Notes: generated from the sequence alone by a model not told the origin. 64,000 nucleotides of DNA from Staphylococcus saccharolyticus (GCF_900458815.1 NZ_UHDZ01000001.1:1054001-1118000), one strand, 5' to 3'. Numbered from the stretch's first letter, positions 19,977-30,870 are shown. Made by a program: numbers and translations.

Positions 19977-21116
19977 GTGATTTATTTAGACAATGCAGCC
20001 ACTACTCAAGCTGATCAAGATGTTATAGATTCATTTTCAAAAGTGAACCAAACATTTTACTTCAATCCTAATAGTCCGCATCTAGCTGGATTACAAGCGG
20101 AACAATTATTACTCAAAGCTAAGGATGAAATTAACCGTGTATTAAGACTTAATCATCGATATGAAATTATATTTACTAGTGGTGCAACAGAATCTAACAA
20201 TATGGCCTTGAAAGGTGTCGCTTACAGAAAGAGAGAAAATGCAAATGAAATCATCACCTCCGTTTTAGAACATCCCTCCGTGCTTGAAGTCATGCGATAT
20301 TTAGAAGCAAAGCAAGGTTTTAAATTAAAATATGTCAATGTAACAGAAAATGGTAAAGTGGATGTCGACCATTTAAAATCCATTATGACTGATAAAGTCG
20401 GGCTTGTTACTTGTATGTATGTCAATAATGTTATGGGACAGATTCAACCTATTCAAGCTATCGCAAATCTTTTAGCAGATTATCCGCGAGCGCATTTTCA
20501 TGTTGATGGTGTACAAGCTTTAGGTAAAATATCTATGAATTTTAAAGGAATCGATAGTTTAAGTTTGAGTGGTCATAAGTTTAACGGTCTTAAAGGACAA
20601 GGATTACTCTTGATTAAGAACACTCAAAATATAGAACCAATTATCCATGGTGGTGGTCAAGAATATGGATTACGTAGTGGTACAATCAATCTACCTATGG
20701 CAATTTCAATGGTTAAAGCAATCAAAAATGCTGTAAATCATACCCAGGAATTAAATTTACGTTTAAAAGAATATAATGATAGGTTAACTACGTTTTTAAG
20801 TAAATATAAAGGTGTTTATATTCTATCACCACAAGATGCATCACCTCAAATTATTAATATAGGATTTCCTGGTGTAAAAGGAGAGGTTCTAGTGAATGCC
20901 TTTTCTAAATATGGTGTCATGGTTTCAACTACAAGTGCATGTTCATCTAAAAGAGGTAAACTAAATGAAGTATTATTAGCTATGGATATAGCAGAAACTA
21001 GCATTGAAGGTAGTATTAGATTGTCTATGGGTGCAAGGACTAGTGAAGAAGATATTTTAGGATTTGAAGATAAATTTAAAATAATCTATGAAGAAATAAA
21101 GGAGTTGCTTAAATAA
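19977..21116 (+). CDS. Cysteine desulfurase, NifS/IscS-like partner of ThiI
   Basis: PLP enzyme delivering persulfide sulfur, most likely to ThiI for 4-thiouridine and/or thiamine thiazole. 379 residues. It starts [10 protein letters not shown], has PLP Lys201 in [10 protein letters not shown], and active-site Cys322 in [13 protein letters not shown] chose GTG 19977 because family members begin [13 protein letters not shown] 19968 would leave no room for the AGAGAAG ribosome site. Its stop overlaps the thiI ATG by one base (TAATG), implying translational coupling, as in other Firmicutes nifS-thiI pairs. Confidence 0.92.
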   Translation: MIYLDNAATTQADQDVIDSFSKVNQTFYFNPNSPHLAGLQAEQLLLKAKDEINRVLRLNHRYEIIFTSGATESNNMALKGVAYRKRENANEIITSVLEHPSVLEVMRYLEAKQGFKLKYVNVTENGKVDVDHLKSIMTDKVGLVTCMYVNNVMGQIQPIQAIANLLADYPRAHFHVDGVQALGKISMNFKGIDSLSLSGHKFNGLKGQGLLLIKNTQNIEPIIHGGGQEYGLRSGTINLPMAISMVKAIKNAVNHTQELNLRLKEYNDRLTTFLSKYKGVYILSPQDASPQIINIGFPGVKGEVLVNAFSKYGVMVSTTSACSSKRGKLNEVLLAMDIAETSIEGSIRLSMGARTSEEDILGFEDKFKIIYEEIKELLK

Positions 21117-22339
21117 TGTATTATGATCATTTGCTTGTGCGATATGGAGAATTAACTTTAAAAGGCACGAATCGTAAAATGTTCGTCAATCAACTAAAAG
21201 ACAATGTTAAACGTGCACTCATTCCTTTACAAGGATATCTTGTCAAAGTGAAAAGAGATCGTATGTATGTTGAATTAACTGAAGAAGCCGATATGGAAGA
21301 AATTATTAAACGTTTGACTCAAGTATATGGTATTAAGTCAATTAGTCCAGTTATTAAGATTGATAAAAAAGAAGGCTTGATTTATCAATCTGTTATTCAA
21401 TTAGCAGAAGGGTTTGAACAAAACGCCACATTTAAAATTGATGTTAAACGTGTTGATAAAACTTTTCTCTATGATACTTATGAATTACAACGTAATGTTG
21501 GTGGAGTGATTTTAAAACATTTTGATCATTTAACTGTAAATGTCAAACAACCTGATCATGAAATTAAAATAGAAGTACGTTTAGATGCTATCTACATATA
21601 TGAAGAAGTTGTTGCGGGTTCTGGTGGCTTGCCTGTTGGTACAGGTGGTAAAACTTTACTCATGTTAAGTGGTGGAATTGATTCACCAGTAGCAGGTATG
21701 GAAGTAATGAAACGTGGAGTAACTGTTGAAGCAATTCATTTTCATAGCCCACCATTTACAAGTGAGAAGGCTAAAGATAAAGTCATAGAATTAACAAGGA
21801 TTTTGGCTGAACGTGTAGGACCAATAAAGTTGCACATCGTGCCGTTTACTGAGTTACAAAAACAAATTAATAGAGTTGTGCACCCACGTTATACGATGAC
21901 ATCAACGCGTAGAATGATGATGAGAATATCAGACGTCGTTGTGCATCGTATTGATGCACATGCTATCGTCAATGGTGAAAATTTAGGTCAAGTTGCGAGT
22001 CAAACTTTGAAAAGCATGTACGCCATTAATCATGTGACAACTACACCTGTTCTTCGTCCATTACTAACTTTAGATAAAGAAGATATTATTAGAAAAGCAA
22101 AAGAGTTAGGTACTTTTGAGATATCTATTCAACCTTATGAAGATTGTTGTACGATTTTTACACCTAAAAATCCAGTGACTGAACCCGATTTTGACAAAGT
22201 TGAAAAATATGAAGGGGTTTATGATTTTGATGAAATGATTCAAAAAGCGGTGGAGAATATTGAGACACTTATTATCGACCGTTATTATAAGAATGATAAA
22301 GAACAATCAACCGACGCTTTAATTGAAGATTTATTTTAA
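21116..22339 (+). CDS. thiI: tRNA 4-thiouridine synthase ThiI
   Basis: Adenylates U8 of tRNA and transfers sulfur to form s4U; it can also act in thiazole synthesis. 407 residues: an N-terminal ferredoxin-like and THUMP domain (about 1-165), then an AANH/PP-loop ATPase with [11 protein letters not shown] near residue 185. It ends without the rhodanese domain found in E. coli ThiI, as is usual for Firmicutes, so sulfur must come from the coupled desulfurase. Overlaps the upstream gene by one base. Confidence 0.95.
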   Translation: MYYDHLLVRYGELTLKGTNRKMFVNQLKDNVKRALIPLQGYLVKVKRDRMYVELTEEADMEEIIKRLTQVYGIKSISPVIKIDKKEGLIYQSVIQLAEGFEQNATFKIDVKRVDKTFLYDTYELQRNVGGVILKHFDHLTVNVKQPDHEIKIEVRLDAIYIYEEVVAGSGGLPVGTGGKTLLMLSGGIDSPVAGMEVMKRGVTVEAIHFHSPPFTSEKAKDKVIELTRILAERVGPIKLHIVPFTELQKQINRVVHPRYTMTSTRRMMMRISDVVVHRIDAHAIVNGENLGQVASQTLKSMYAINHVTTTPVLRPLLTLDKEDIIRKAKELGTFEISIQPYEDCCTIFTPKNPVTEPDFDKVEKYEGVYDFDEMIQKAVENIETLIIDRYYKNDKEQSTDALIEDLF

Positions 22340-22384
22340 TGATTAAACTTAGGGTGAAATATATACAAAGAGGTGTCTAAACAA

Positions 22385-23158
22385 ATGGATTGGCACTTAA
22401 CAGCGGTGTTGACGGTTATCTTTTTTGGTTTTATAGCTCCTTTTATTGATTCAGTGGTCGGTGGTGGGAGATCAATATCTACGCCAGCTTTACTTGCAAT
22501 AGGATTACCGCCATCATTAGCTTTAGGGACGAATAAATTTGCAAGTTCATTTAATACTTTAACGAGTGCTTTTAAGTTTATACGTTCAGGAAAAGTGGAT
22601 TTACGTATAGTCTTAAAAATCTTTCCTATTGTATTTATTGCATCTGGTTGTGGTGCGATTCTAGCTACATATTTACCAGCAAATGTTTTAAAATCGCTAA
22701 TTATTGCAGTTTTATCTATCGTTATTGTCTATACAATTGTAAAAAAACTGGGGAAGTATGAGAACTTTTACTTCCTTTACTGCTATGAAGGCTATTACTT
22801 TTACTATGATGTTTATTTTATTGTGGTTCTATGATGGTTTCTTAGGAGACGGTACTGGATCGTTTATGCTTTTTACATTATTACTGATTAGGTTTGATTT
22901 TCTAAGTGCAGCAGGAAACGCTAAAGTTTAAAATTTTGCATCAAATGCGGGTGGTTTAACGTTATTTATCTTTTTAGGGCAAGTGAATTACACTATGGCA
23001 TGATTATGGCAGTTAGTATGACAGTTGGCTCATATTTAGGTGCACAATTTGCACTTCAAAAAGGCGTGAGATATGTAAAAGGATTATTTATTTTAGTTAC
23101 AACAGTTTTCATTTTAAAAAATCTGTATGATTACTTGATAAAAGTTTTCCATCATTAA
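22385..23158 (+). pseudogene. TauE/SafE-family sulfite/sulfonate-type permease, broken
   Basis: Membrane anion exporter family of about 257 residues when restored. The N-terminal part shows hydrophobic helices with the GGG-containing motif and ALLAIGLPPSLALGTNKFAS. Three lesions break it. An extra G lies in the GGGG run at 22749-22752, after which GSMRTFTSFTAMKA continues in another frame. An in-frame TAA lies at 22929-22931 inside NAKV-stop-NFASNAGG, one change from a TTA leucine codon. A one-base loss near 23000 precedes IMAVSMTVGSYLGAQFALQKG. The start is ATG 22385 after AGAGGTG. It follows thiI by 45 bases. Confidence 0.87.
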
Positions 23159-23391
23159 ATGTTGAGGTTAAAATAAAAAGATATAACTATAGTACCTAAT
23201 TTAGAAGTGGTGTCGCTCACGTTACTTAGTTAAATGTAGTTGTATTGATTATTTTTTCCTCTTTTTTGTGGAAAATTAAAAATAGAATGACAGGGCTTAC
23301 ATTGAATTAAAATAGCGTTGATTAAAAATTGAAAACACATGAATGTTTGTCGTATGATTATAATTAATAACAACTATAGGAGGTCTTGATT

Positions 23392-23888
23392 ATGACTCAA
23401 ATTACTTTTAAAGACAAGCCTATTTCTTTAATAGGCGAACAGGTAAAAGAGGGTGACATTGCACCTAATTTCACAGTTTTAGACAATAGTTTAAATCTGA
23501 TTACATTAGATGATTTTAAAGGCAAAAAGAAATTGATTAGTGTTATTCCATCTATTGATACAGGCGTGTGTGTGACTAATAAACTCGTAAATTCAATGAA
23601 GAAGCATCTGTTGAGGACGGAGTTATCTTAACTATTTCTGTGGATTTACCATTTGCTCAGAAAAAATGGTGTGCTTCAAATGGCTTAGATAATGTTGTAA
23701 CGTTAAGTGATCACAGAAACTTATCTTTTGGAGAAAATTATGGTGTGATTATGCAAGGAATGAGATTATTAGCGCGTTCAGTTTTTGTGTTAAATGAAAA
23801 TAATAAAGTTGTTTATAAAGAAATCGTTAATGAGGGAACTGATTTTCCAGATTTTGAGTCAACTTTAGAAGCATACCGTAACGTTTAA
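23392..23888 (+). pseudogene. tpx: Thiol peroxidase (atypical 2-Cys peroxiredoxin), broken at the active site
   Basis: Tpx reduces H2O2 and alkyl hydroperoxides using thioredoxin. The first piece ends just after peroxidatic Cys60 (SIDTGVC). Family members then read DQQTRKFNEE. Here the DNA is GTGTGTGTGACTAATAAACT (23566 onward): an extra GT in a GT run shifts the frame. In the ancestral frame both Gln codons are TAA (CAA to TAA twice). The second piece (23640-23888) keeps [14 protein letters not shown], with the resolving Cys, and a normal C-terminus. The start is ATG 23392 after GGAGGTCTTGATT. Three lesions within about 20 bases make it firmly dead. Confidence 0.9.
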
Positions 23889-23918
23889 TTTGATATCGTA
23901 ATATTGACAGTGATAGTC

Positions 23919-23997
23919 AAAGTGCCCATACTTAGTCGAGAAGTAGGGTTATTCGTGATTAGTTAATAAAATCCTATGAAACATGGTGGGACACTTT
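23919..23997 (+). terminator. Possible tpx terminator
   Basis: AAAGTGCCCAT (23919-23929) can pair with ATGGTGGGACACTTT (23983-23997), which runs into TTTTT. The loop is long (about 53 nt), so this is tentative. Confidence 0.35.
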
Positions 23998-24018
23998 TTT
24001 ATTAGAAAGGGTTATTTT

Positions 24019-24966
24019 ATGACTGAAGAAAATACAATTATGGAACGTTTATTCCACACATTAGATGAAAGAGCTAAATCATTAAATGAAGAAAATGGAC
24101 AAAGTTTCATTGAGAATTTAGGATTAGCTATGGAAGATATTTATAAAAACCATAGAAATCTTTTAGAGCAAGCTACGCTTCAAGATAGAAGGAAAGCCTT
24201 TCAATTCGCGTACTTAAGTCTTATGCAAGAAGAAAATATTCAAGCGAATCATCAAATCACTCCAGATTCTATCGGGCTTATACTTGGCTTTTTAGTTCAG
24301 CGTTTTATCAAAGATAAAGAAGAAATGCATATTGTGGATATTGCTAGTGGAACTGGTCACTTAAGTGCATCAGTCAAAGAAGTATTATCAGATACAACTA
24401 TTATGCATCATCTTATAGAAGTAGATCCTGTTTTATCTCGAGTAAGCATACATTTAGCCAATTTTTTAGAAATACCGTTTGATGTATATCCTCAAGATGC
24501 TATTATGCCTTTACCATTAAAAGAGGCTGATGTAGTGATTGGTGATTTTCCAATTGGTTACTATCCTGTTGACGAACGTAGTAAAGAAATGAAACTAGGA
24601 TTTGAAGAGGGACATAGTTATTCTCATTATTTACTTATTGAACAAGCAGTGAATACGTTAAAAGGGGCTGGTTTTGCATTTTTAGTTGTGCCAAATGATC
24701 TCTTTACAGGAGATAAAGTGAAACAGTTAGAAAAATTTATTGCTACAGAGACTGAAATGCAAGCATTTTTAAATTTGCCAACAACACTTTTTAAAAATGA
24801 AAAAGCACGAAAATCTATATTAATTTTACAAAAGAAAATACCGCATGAAACCAAACCAGTAGAAGTATTATTGGCGAATATCCCCGATTTTAAAAATCCA
24901 CAACAATTCCAAGGATTTATTACTGATTTAAATCAATGGTTGGTCACAAATCATACAAAAAAATAA
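24019..24966 (+). CDS. Class I SAM-dependent methyltransferase, YtxK-like
   Basis: Predicted methyltransferase of unknown substrate, conserved next to ackA in Bacillales. 315 residues. A helical N-terminal region (about 1-95) is followed by a Rossmann methyltransferase domain with motif I VDIASGTGHLS and the motif IV position GDFPIGYYP, which resembles the N6-adenine methyltransferase (D/N)PPY motif but with Phe-Pro-Ile. The start is ATG 24019 after AGAAAGGG; an upstream frame extension lacks a ribosome site. Gap to ackA is 89 bases, so co-transcription is plausible. It could modify nucleic acid, but no recognition domain is visible. Confidence 0.8.
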   Translation: MTEENTIMERLFHTLDERAKSLNEENGQSFIENLGLAMEDIYKNHRNLLEQATLQDRRKAFQFAYLSLMQEENIQANHQITPDSIGLILGFLVQRFIKDKEEMHIVDIASGTGHLSASVKEVLSDTTIMHHLIEVDPVLSRVSIHLANFLEIPFDVYPQDAIMPLPLKEADVVIGDFPIGYYPVDERSKEMKLGFEEGHSYSHYLLIEQAVNTLKGAGFAFLVVPNDLFTGDKVKQLEKFIATETEMQAFLNLPTTLFKNEKARKSILILQKKIPHETKPVEVLLANIPDFKNPQQFQGFITDLNQWLVTNHTKK

Positions 24967-25055
24967 TCTGTAACAATATAGTATTCGAACTGTCTTAATG
25001 ATAGAATGGACTATGTGAAAAATATAACTAAACAAATGATGGAGGACAATGATTT

Positions 25056-26321
25056 ATGTCTAAATTAATTTTGGCGGTTAATGCTGGGAGTTCATCTCTA
25101 AAGTTCCAGCTAATCAAAATGCCGGAAGAAAAATTAGTAACCAAAGGCGTTATTGAACGTATTGGTTTAAGCGACTCTATTTTCACAATTCATGTTGAAG
25201 GGGAAAAGCTTACTGACATTAGAGATATCAAAGATCATGAAGAAGCAGTTAACATCATGTTAAATAGTTTTAAAGAGCATCACATGATTGAAGATATAAT
25301 TGAAATCGAAGGTACGGGTCACCGCGTGGTTCATGGTGGAGAAAAATTCCCTAAATCAGTAGTAGTGACAGATGAAGTAGAATCTCAAATTGAGGAATTA
25401 AGTGAATTAGCACCTTTACATAATCCAGCTAACTTAATGGGTATTAGAGCTTTTAGAAAACTATTGCCTGATATACCTCATGTTGCTGTATTTGATACTT
25501 CATTCCATCAAACTATGCCAGAACAAGCGTATCTTTATAGCTTACCTTATCATTATTATGAGGATTACGGAATTCGTAAGTATGGTTTCCACGGTACAAG
25601 TCATAAGTATGTATCACGTAGAGCTGCTGAAATTTTAGGACGACCTATTGAAGATTTAAGAATTATTTCTTGTCATATTGGTAATGGTGCGTCAATCGCT
25701 GCTATTGATGGCGGAGAATCTATTGACACGTCTATGGGCTTTACGCCCCTTGCAGGTGTAACAATGGGTACACGTTCAGGTAACCTTGACCCTGCTTTAA
25801 TTCCATTTATTATGGAGAAAACAGGAAAAACTGCTGATGAAGTGTTAGATATCCTTAATAAGGAATCAGGTTTATTAGGTTTAACTGGTACATCTAGTGA
25901 TTTACGTGACTTAACAGAAGAAGCTAAACATGGTCGTCAACGTGCACGTGTAGCACTTGATTTATTTGCATCTAAAATTCACAAATATATCGGTTCTTAT
26001 GCAGCAAGAATGCATGGTGTAGATGTTATTGTATTTACAGCTGGTATAGGTGAAAACTCTCATATTATACGTGGTAAAGTTTTAGAAGGTCTAGAGTTTA
26101 TGGGTGTATATTGGGACCCTAAGAAGAATGAAAGTTTACATGGTGAAGAAGGTTATATTAATTATCCACACGCACCTGTTAAAGTACTTGTTGTTCCTAC
26201 AGACGAAGAAGTTATGATTTCTCGTGATGTCATCAAGTATGGTGGTCTGAAAGATGAAATCGACAAAGAAAGTGCAAATGATAATAGTGGAAAATCGAAT
26301 GTCGAAAATGTAGAAGCCTAA
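25056..26321 (+). CDS. ackA: Acetate kinase
   Basis: Acetyl-phosphate + ADP to acetate + ATP, the last step of overflow metabolism with Pta. The 421 residues include the usual ~400-residue core: [12 protein letters not shown], the [13 protein letters not shown] motif, [23 protein letters not shown] and FTAGIGENS. The C-terminal tail is hydrophilic ([12 protein letters not shown]). The start is ATG 25056 after ATGGAGGACA. With acsA broken upstream, this reversible enzyme is the only acetate-activating route visible here. A strong symmetrical terminator follows. Confidence 0.97.
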   Translation: MSKLILAVNAGSSSLKFQLIKMPEEKLVTKGVIERIGLSDSIFTIHVEGEKLTDIRDIKDHEEAVNIMLNSFKEHHMIEDIIEIEGTGHRVVHGGEKFPKSVVVTDEVESQIEELSELAPLHNPANLMGIRAFRKLLPDIPHVAVFDTSFHQTMPEQAYLYSLPYHYYEDYGIRKYGFHGTSHKYVSRRAAEILGRPIEDLRIISCHIGNGASIAAIDGGESIDTSMGFTPLAGVTMGTRSGNLDPALIPFIMEKTGKTADEVLDILNKESGLLGLTGTSSDLRDLTEEAKHGRQRARVALDLFASKIHKYIGSYAARMHGVDVIVFTAGIGENSHIIRGKVLEGLEFMGVYWDPKKNESLHGEEGYINYPHAPVKVLVVPTDEEVMISRDVIKYGGLKDEIDKESANDNSGKSNVENVEA

Positions 26322-26329
26322 TTATTTAT

Positions 26330-26364
26330 ATTCGCATAACAACTAGACAAGTTGTTATGCGAAT
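26330..26364. terminator. Terminator after ackA, symmetrical
   Basis: Perfect 15-bp repeat: ATTCGCATAACAACT (26330-26344), 5-nt loop, complement 26350-26364. It lies between convergent ackA and uspA. Confidence 0.8.
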
Positions 26365-26393
26365 CTTTTGTTTCATCGGGAAATATAAAATAT

Positions 26394-26435
26394 CAAAAAA
26401 CTGCCGTTAAAGTTATAAACTTATATCGACAGTTT
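26394..26435 (-). terminator. Terminator of the uspA gene
   Basis: On the minus strand AAACTGTCG (26435-26427) pairs with CGGCAGTTT (26406-26398), one G-T pair, and is followed by a T-tract. Confidence 0.6.
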
Positions 26436-26480
26436 AAATGCAAGTTCAAGTTATAGATAAGTACAATATACTTTAACTGT

Positions 26481-26981
26481 TTAGTCTTGGTATCTTTCAC
26501 GTAATTTAGGTGTTGCCACTTGTGGTTGGAAATCTTCTGGAATTTCTTCAGTACGTACCACAAGAACATCACAAGGTGCATGACGGACAATTGCCTCAGA
26601 AACAGATCCAACGATAAAGCGTTCAACTGCGTTTAAACCTGAAGTACCACTCATAATTAAATCAGCGGCAACCTCATGTGCTAGTTTTTTTGGAATAATT
26701 GCTTTAGGTGAACCAAACTCTAATCGGGTTTCTACATTTTTTACGCCTGCATTTGAAGCAACTTCTTTGTATCCTTTTAATAATTCTTCAGAGAAATGTT
26801 TTGATTTTTTAGTGAATTGAGCATCATAAACTTCATATGAAGAATATGTTCTTGAATCAATGACATTAACGATTGTTAATTTAGCATCATTACGTTTAGC
26901 AACGCCAACCGCCTTATTAAAAGCCCATTCTGCTTCATGAGATCCATCGACTGCGATTAATATATTTTTGTAAGTAATCAT
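26481..26981 (-). CDS. Universal stress protein, UspA family
   Basis: Cytoplasmic stress protein of 166 residues with the nucleotide-binding Usp fold: N-terminal NILIAVDGSHEA and C-terminal GTSGLNAVERFIVGSVSEAIVRHAPCDVLVVR, which contains the G-x2-G-x9-G-S/T ATP-binding pattern. The start is ATG 26981 after AAGGGGGC. The ATG at 26999 is part of the ribosome site. Convergent with ackA. The second, more diverged Usp in this window (30296-30709) also keeps the ATP motif. Confidence 0.93.
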   Translation of the reverse strand: MITYKNILIAVDGSHEAEWAFNKAVGVAKRNDAKLTIVNVIDSRTYSSYEVYDAQFTKKSKHFSEELLKGYKEVASNAGVKNVETRLEFGSPKAIIPKKLAHEVAADLIMSGTSGLNAVERFIVGSVSEAIVRHAPCDVLVVRTEEIPEDFQPQVATPKLRERYQD

Positions 26982-27069
26982 CGCTTTAGCCCCCTTCATC
27001 TTTCATACTTCTATTTTAACATAATAAACTGAATATTAAATTAATATTGATTACAAAATTGTGTACTTT

Positions 27070-27083
27070 TGTTTGCGCTTACA
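27070..27083 (+). promoter_or_regulatory. Candidate cre site upstream of ald
   Basis: TGTTTGCGCTTACA matches TGWAARCGYTWWCA at 12 of 14 positions and is centred about 45 bases before the ald start codon, where CcpA binding would interfere with transcription. Confidence 0.45.
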
Positions 27084-27121
27084 CATATTTAGCGTTACGA
27101 TGAGGATGGAGGTAGATATTT

Positions 27122-28240
27122 ATGAAAATTGGCATTCCTAAAGAAATAAAAAATAATGAGAATCGAGTGGGTTTATCACCAAGTGGCGTACATGCTTTAG
27201 TTGAAGAAGGTCATACTGTTCTAGTCGAAACAAATGCGGGGGCAGGTTCTTACTTTGAAAATATTGATTATAAAGAAGCTGGAGCAAAAATTATTTCTGA
27301 ACAGTCAAATGTTTGGGATGTAGACATGGTTATAAAAGTTAAAGAACCACTTGAGTCCGAATATCAATTTTTTAAAAAAGGATTAATTTTATTCACATAT
27401 TTACATCTAGCTAATGAAGAAAAATTAACTCAAGCACTTGTAGATAACAAGGTGGTTGCAATAGCGTACGAAACAGTCCAATTACCAGATGGTTCTTTAC
27501 CATTATTATCACCTATGAGTGAAGTTGCAGGTAGAATGTCTACACAAATTGGTGCAGAGTTTTTACAAAAATTCAATGGTGGAATGGGTATATTACTTGG
27601 AGGTATTCCAGGAGTACCCAAAGGTAAAGTAACCATCATTGGTGGTGGCAAAGCTGGAACGAATGCTGCTAAAATTGCATTAGGATTAGGAGCAGAAGTG
27701 ACAATTTTAGATGCTAATCCAAAACGGTTGCAAGAATTAGATGATTTATTTGATGGTATAGTTAGAACAATAATGTCTAATCCACTTAATATCGAAATGT
27801 ATGTTAAAGAGAGTGATTTAGTCATTGGTGCAGTATTAATTCCAGGTGCGAAAGCGCCTAATTTAGTTACTGAAGACATGATTAAACAAATGAAAAATGG
27901 ATCAGTTGTTGTTGATATAGCAATTGACCAAGGCGGTATTTTTGAAACTACTGACAAAATAACAACACATGATAATCCAACGTACACAAAACATGGTGTA
28001 GTTCACTACGCTGTTGCCAACATGCCAGGTGCAGTACCAAGAACTTCTACATTAGGCTTAAATAATGCAACGTTGCCTTATGCACAATTACTAGCTAAAA
28101 AAGGATATCAAAATGCCTTCAAAGCTAACCATGCTTTATCATTAGGTTTAAATACTTATAAAGGTCATGTTACTAATAAAAACGTAGCAGAAGCATTTAA
28201 TTTAAACTATATATCTATTGAAGATGCCCTAAGAGAATAA
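27122..28240 (+). CDS. ald: Alanine dehydrogenase
   Basis: NAD-dependent L-alanine to pyruvate + ammonia, used in alanine catabolism. The 372 residues match the family. It starts [18 protein letters not shown], has catalytic Lys in [10 protein letters not shown], and the NAD loop [21 protein letters not shown] at about residue 170. [13 protein letters not shown] follows. The start follows GATGGAGGTAGATATTT. It is preceded by a candidate cre and followed by a shared terminator with pepQ. S. aureus has two ald genes; this neighbourhood corresponds to the uspA-linked copy. Confidence 0.95.
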   Translation: MKIGIPKEIKNNENRVGLSPSGVHALVEEGHTVLVETNAGAGSYFENIDYKEAGAKIISEQSNVWDVDMVIKVKEPLESEYQFFKKGLILFTYLHLANEEKLTQALVDNKVVAIAYETVQLPDGSLPLLSPMSEVAGRMSTQIGAEFLQKFNGGMGILLGGIPGVPKGKVTIIGGGKAGTNAAKIALGLGAEVTILDANPKRLQELDDLFDGIVRTIMSNPLNIEMYVKESDLVIGAVLIPGAKAPNLVTEDMIKQMKNGSVVVDIAIDQGGIFETTDKITTHDNPTYTKHGVVHYAVANMPGAVPRTSTLGLNNATLPYAQLLAKKGYQNAFKANHALSLGLNTYKGHVTNKNVAEAFNLNYISIEDALRE

Positions 28241-28253
28241 AATAAATTTTTAT

Positions 28254-28287
28254 CCCCCTGACAAAAGATAATAATTGTGTCAGGGGG
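28254..28287. terminator. Bidirectional terminator between ald and pepQ
   Basis: CCCCCTGACA (28254-28263) pairs perfectly with TGTCAGGGGG (28278-28287). A/T-rich tails on both sides suit the two converging genes. Confidence 0.82.
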
Positions 28288-28301
28288 TTTAAATGCAGTA
28301 A

Positions 28302-29357
28302 TTATTTTTCATAACGAGTAAGAACTTCGTAGCCATCTTCAGTAACTAAAATATCATCTTCAATACGAACTCCAGCAACTTGTGGTACATAAATACCAGG
28401 CTCTATCGTAATTACCATTCCTGCTTCTAAAGAATTATTATTTACACTAGAAATATCTTGATACTCGTGTTCTTCTAAACCTAAACCATGTCCTAGACGG
28501 TGAGGGAAATAATCCCCATAACCCGCTTTGCTAATAATATCTCTAGCGATTTTATCTATATCTTTGATGGTCACACCGTGTTTAATCGCTTTAATTGCAG
28601 AGGTCTCAGCATTTAATACTGTATGATAGATTTCCTGTGCTTCCTCACTAGGGTTACCATATTTAATTGTTCGAGTCATATCACTACAGTAGTGATTATA
28701 AATCACTCCTAAATCAAATAAAACATATTCATTTTGTTGAAGTTTTCTGTTACCAGGAGTGCCATGAGGAGAAGCTGCATGATCACCAAAGAGTACCATT
28801 GTGTCAAAACTCATTTCATTGACACCATATTTTTTTATCTCATTTTCAATATGGTTAACAACTTCACGTTCCTCTACTCCTTCTTTTAAGTAAGCAACAC
28901 CAATTTCTATACATTTATCTGCTAATTCAGCAGCTTTTTTAATATTTGCGATTTCTTCTTGTGATTTTATATTACGCAATTCTTTGATTGATTGATCAAT
29001 ATCCTTATAATTTTTTACATTAAATGCTTGTGAAAGTTCACGTTGACGTTTTACAGTTAAATGTTCGCTTTCAATAAGCATCGTTGAAAAAATTTGCGGA
29101 CACATCTCAAAAGGATTTTCAGTGTCAGAATAACCAATGATTTTACCATCAAAGGGTGAAGTTTTAACTTCCTCAATTTCCATTCTAGGGCAAAACAATA
29201 CAGGTTCAGCATTTGCTCGAATAAGTAAAGCAAATAATCTTTCATGTGGTTCACTTCTATATCCTGTAAAGTAGAATATGTTTAAGGGAGTTGTAATCCA
29301 TGCAGCATCGGCATTTTGTTGGCGTAAGACTGTTTTAATTTCTTCTATTTTAGTCAT
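28302..29357 (-). CDS. pepQ: Xaa-Pro dipeptidase (M24 metallopeptidase)
   Basis: Cytoplasmic dimetal peptidase releasing proline from Xaa-Pro dipeptides. 351 residues. An N-terminal creatinase-like domain (1-120) is followed by the pita-bread M24 domain with [23 protein letters not shown] (two metal Asp), [13 protein letters not shown] (metal His) and TIEPGIYVP (metal Glu). The start is ATG 29357, seven bases after GGAGGA. The ATG at 29372 lies inside that ribosome site. Convergent with ald. Confidence 0.92.
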   Translation of the reverse strand: MTKIEEIKTVLRQQNADAAWITTPLNIFYFTGYRSEPHERLFALLIRANAEPVLFCPRMEIEEVKTSPFDGKIIGYSDTENPFEMCPQIFSTMLIESEHLTVKRQRELSQAFNVKNYKDIDQSIKELRNIKSQEEIANIKKAAELADKCIEIGVAYLKEGVEEREVVNHIENEIKKYGVNEMSFDTMVLFGDHAASPHGTPGNRKLQQNEYVLFDLGVIYNHYCSDMTRTIKYGNPSEEAQEIYHTVLNAETSAIKAIKHGVTIKDIDKIARDIISKAGYGDYFPHRLGHGLGLEEHEYQDISSVNNNSLEAGMVITIEPGIYVPQVAGVRIEDDILVTEDGYEVLTRYEK

Positions 29358-29529
29358 TTTGGAGTCCTCCATTTTCTCAAGTTAATTTAATTTTATGCTA
29401 ATTAGCTTTACTTTTCAAAAATTGTCAAGAAATGATATATAATTCGACTTTCGTTTTAGAAAATGTTGTTATAAATAGAATGAGGTAGGGTATACAGAAG
29501 ATAGATAATATAAGAGGAGGGCTATAAAA

Positions 29530-30219
29530 ATGAAGTTATCATTTCATGGTCAATCAACAATTTATTTTGAAGGTAATGGAAAAAAGGTTATTGTAGATCC
29601 ATTTATTTCTGGCAATGAAAAATGTGATTTAGATGAACAAACTTTAGATGTAGATTATATTATTTTGACTCATGGTCACGCTGATCATTTTGGTGATGTG
29701 GTAGAATTAGCAAATCGTAACCATGCGACTGTAATAGGTTCAGCTGAATTACAAGGTTATTTATCAACGTATCATGGAATTGAAAATGTTCATGGTATGA
29801 ATATTGGTGGTAAAACAACATTTGATTTTGGAACAATTAAATTTGTTCAAGCTTTCCATAGTTCTAGTTTTACACATGAAGATGGTATACCAGTTTACTT
29901 GGGAATGCCGATGGGAGTAATTATCGAAGTAGAAGGTAAGACTATTTATCATACAGGGGATACAGGTCTATTTAGCGATATGAAATTAATAGCTGATCGC
30001 CATCCAGTTGATGTTTGTTTTGTACCTATTGGTGACAATTTTACAATGGGAATTGAAGATGCAAGTTATGCAATTAACGAATTTATAAAACCTCATATTT
30101 CTGTACCTATTCATTATTACACTTTCCCATTAATAGAACAAGATCCTAATCAATTTAAAGAGGCAGTGAATATTGGTGAAGTACAAATTCTTGAGCCTGG
30201 ACAATCAGTTGAATTTTAA
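29530..30219 (+). CDS. Metal-dependent hydrolase, UPF0173 (YtkL-like)
   Basis: Metallo-beta-lactamase fold hydrolase of unknown substrate. 229 residues with the HxHxDH metal motif in [11 protein letters not shown] (about residue 50), a further His in FHSSSF and the GDTGLF metal Asp. The start follows AGGAGGGCTATAAAA. It is divergent from pepQ and convergent with the second Usp gene, an arrangement shared with other Bacillales. Function is not established for the family. Confidence 0.87.
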   Translation: MKLSFHGQSTIYFEGNGKKVIVDPFISGNEKCDLDEQTLDVDYIILTHGHADHFGDVVELANRNHATVIGSAELQGYLSTYHGIENVHGMNIGGKTTFDFGTIKFVQAFHSSSFTHEDGIPVYLGMPMGVIIEVEGKTIYHTGDTGLFSDMKLIADRHPVDVCFVPIGDNFTMGIEDASYAINEFIKPHISVPIHYYTFPLIEQDPNQFKEAVNIGEVQILEPGQSVEF

Positions 30220-30250
30220 TAAATAAAGTCGATCTTCATAATACAAAGAT

Positions 30251-30287
30251 ATCCCGCTTCTAAACTATTTAAGTCTAAAAGCGGGAT
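30251..30287. terminator. Bidirectional terminator
   Basis: ATCCCGCTT (30251-30259) pairs with AAGCGGGAT (30279-30287), with further near-symmetric pairing inside. It lies between converging genes. Confidence 0.78.
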
Positions 30288-30295
30288 GTTATTAA

Positions 30296-30709
30296 TTATT
30301 TAACAATTAATACAGGGATAGTAGCACGTTTTGCTACTTTATGACTTACGCTACCAAGCACAAATTTCTTTTTGTCTTCTGCTTTGCGGTTACTCAAAAC
30401 GACAATTTCGAATTTACCACTATTTGCATACTTTAACAATTCTTCTTTAGGATTTCCTCTGACTATAACTTCATCATAATCGATGCCATAGTCTTCTATA
30501 GTTTTACGAGTTTTCTCTAGCCGTTTACTACGTTCTTCTGTTAGCTTATCTAGATGAACACCTGCTTTAATAGACGCTTGTGCATCTTGTTCATTGATTG
30601 CATTTAAAATTGTAACAATAGTGTCTTTCCCGGCTAGACGTGACACTTCTTTAAGTGCTTTTTTGTTTTTTAGTTGTGTGTCAACCCCTAGTAAAATATG
30701 TTTATACAT
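30296..30709 (-). CDS. Universal stress protein family protein
   Basis: 137-residue Usp-fold protein: MYKHILLGVD at the start and SNRKAEDKKKFVLGSVSHKVAKRATIPVLIVK at the end, the latter in two parts covering the VLGSVS phosphate-binding turn. The G-x2-G-x9-G motif is incomplete compared with the 26481-26981 gene (SNRKAED replaces SGxxG), so nucleotide binding is uncertain. The start follows GAGGAGGGATGTCTT. It is divergent from the HTH-CBS gene. Confidence 0.82.
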   Translation of the reverse strand: MYKHILLGVDTQLKNKKALKEVSRLAGKDTIVTILNAINEQDAQASIKAGVHLDKLTEERSKRLEKTRKTIEDYGIDYDEVIVRGNPKEELLKYANSGKFEIVVLSNRKAEDKKKFVLGSVSHKVAKRATIPVLIVK

Positions 30710-30842
30710 AAGACATCCCTCCTCACTTTCATTTTAGTAAAGTTTTAATGAAATTTCCATTTAAATTAAAATTTTCTAAAAATTATTTAGGACACTTTAT
30801 GGTGGTTTTCAATAGTTTTAAAAGGTTGTTCAATGATTTTTT

Positions 30843-30870
30843 TTGAGTTAAAAGTTATAATATCTATAAT
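30843..30870 (+). promoter_or_regulatory. Promoter of the HTH-DRTGG-CBS gene operon
   Basis: TTGAGT (30843-30848), 16-nt spacer, TATAAT (30865-30870), 30 bases before the start codon. Confidence 0.65.

Noticed and set aside
23358..23372. PerR-box-like TTATAATTAATAACA upstream of tpx
   Set aside because: Only the left half fits well; the right half matches about 4 of 7, which is not enough in such AT-rich DNA.
27430..27987. 185-codon minus-strand frame inside ald
   Set aside because: Antisense shadow of a well-conserved gene with no ribosome site or family match.
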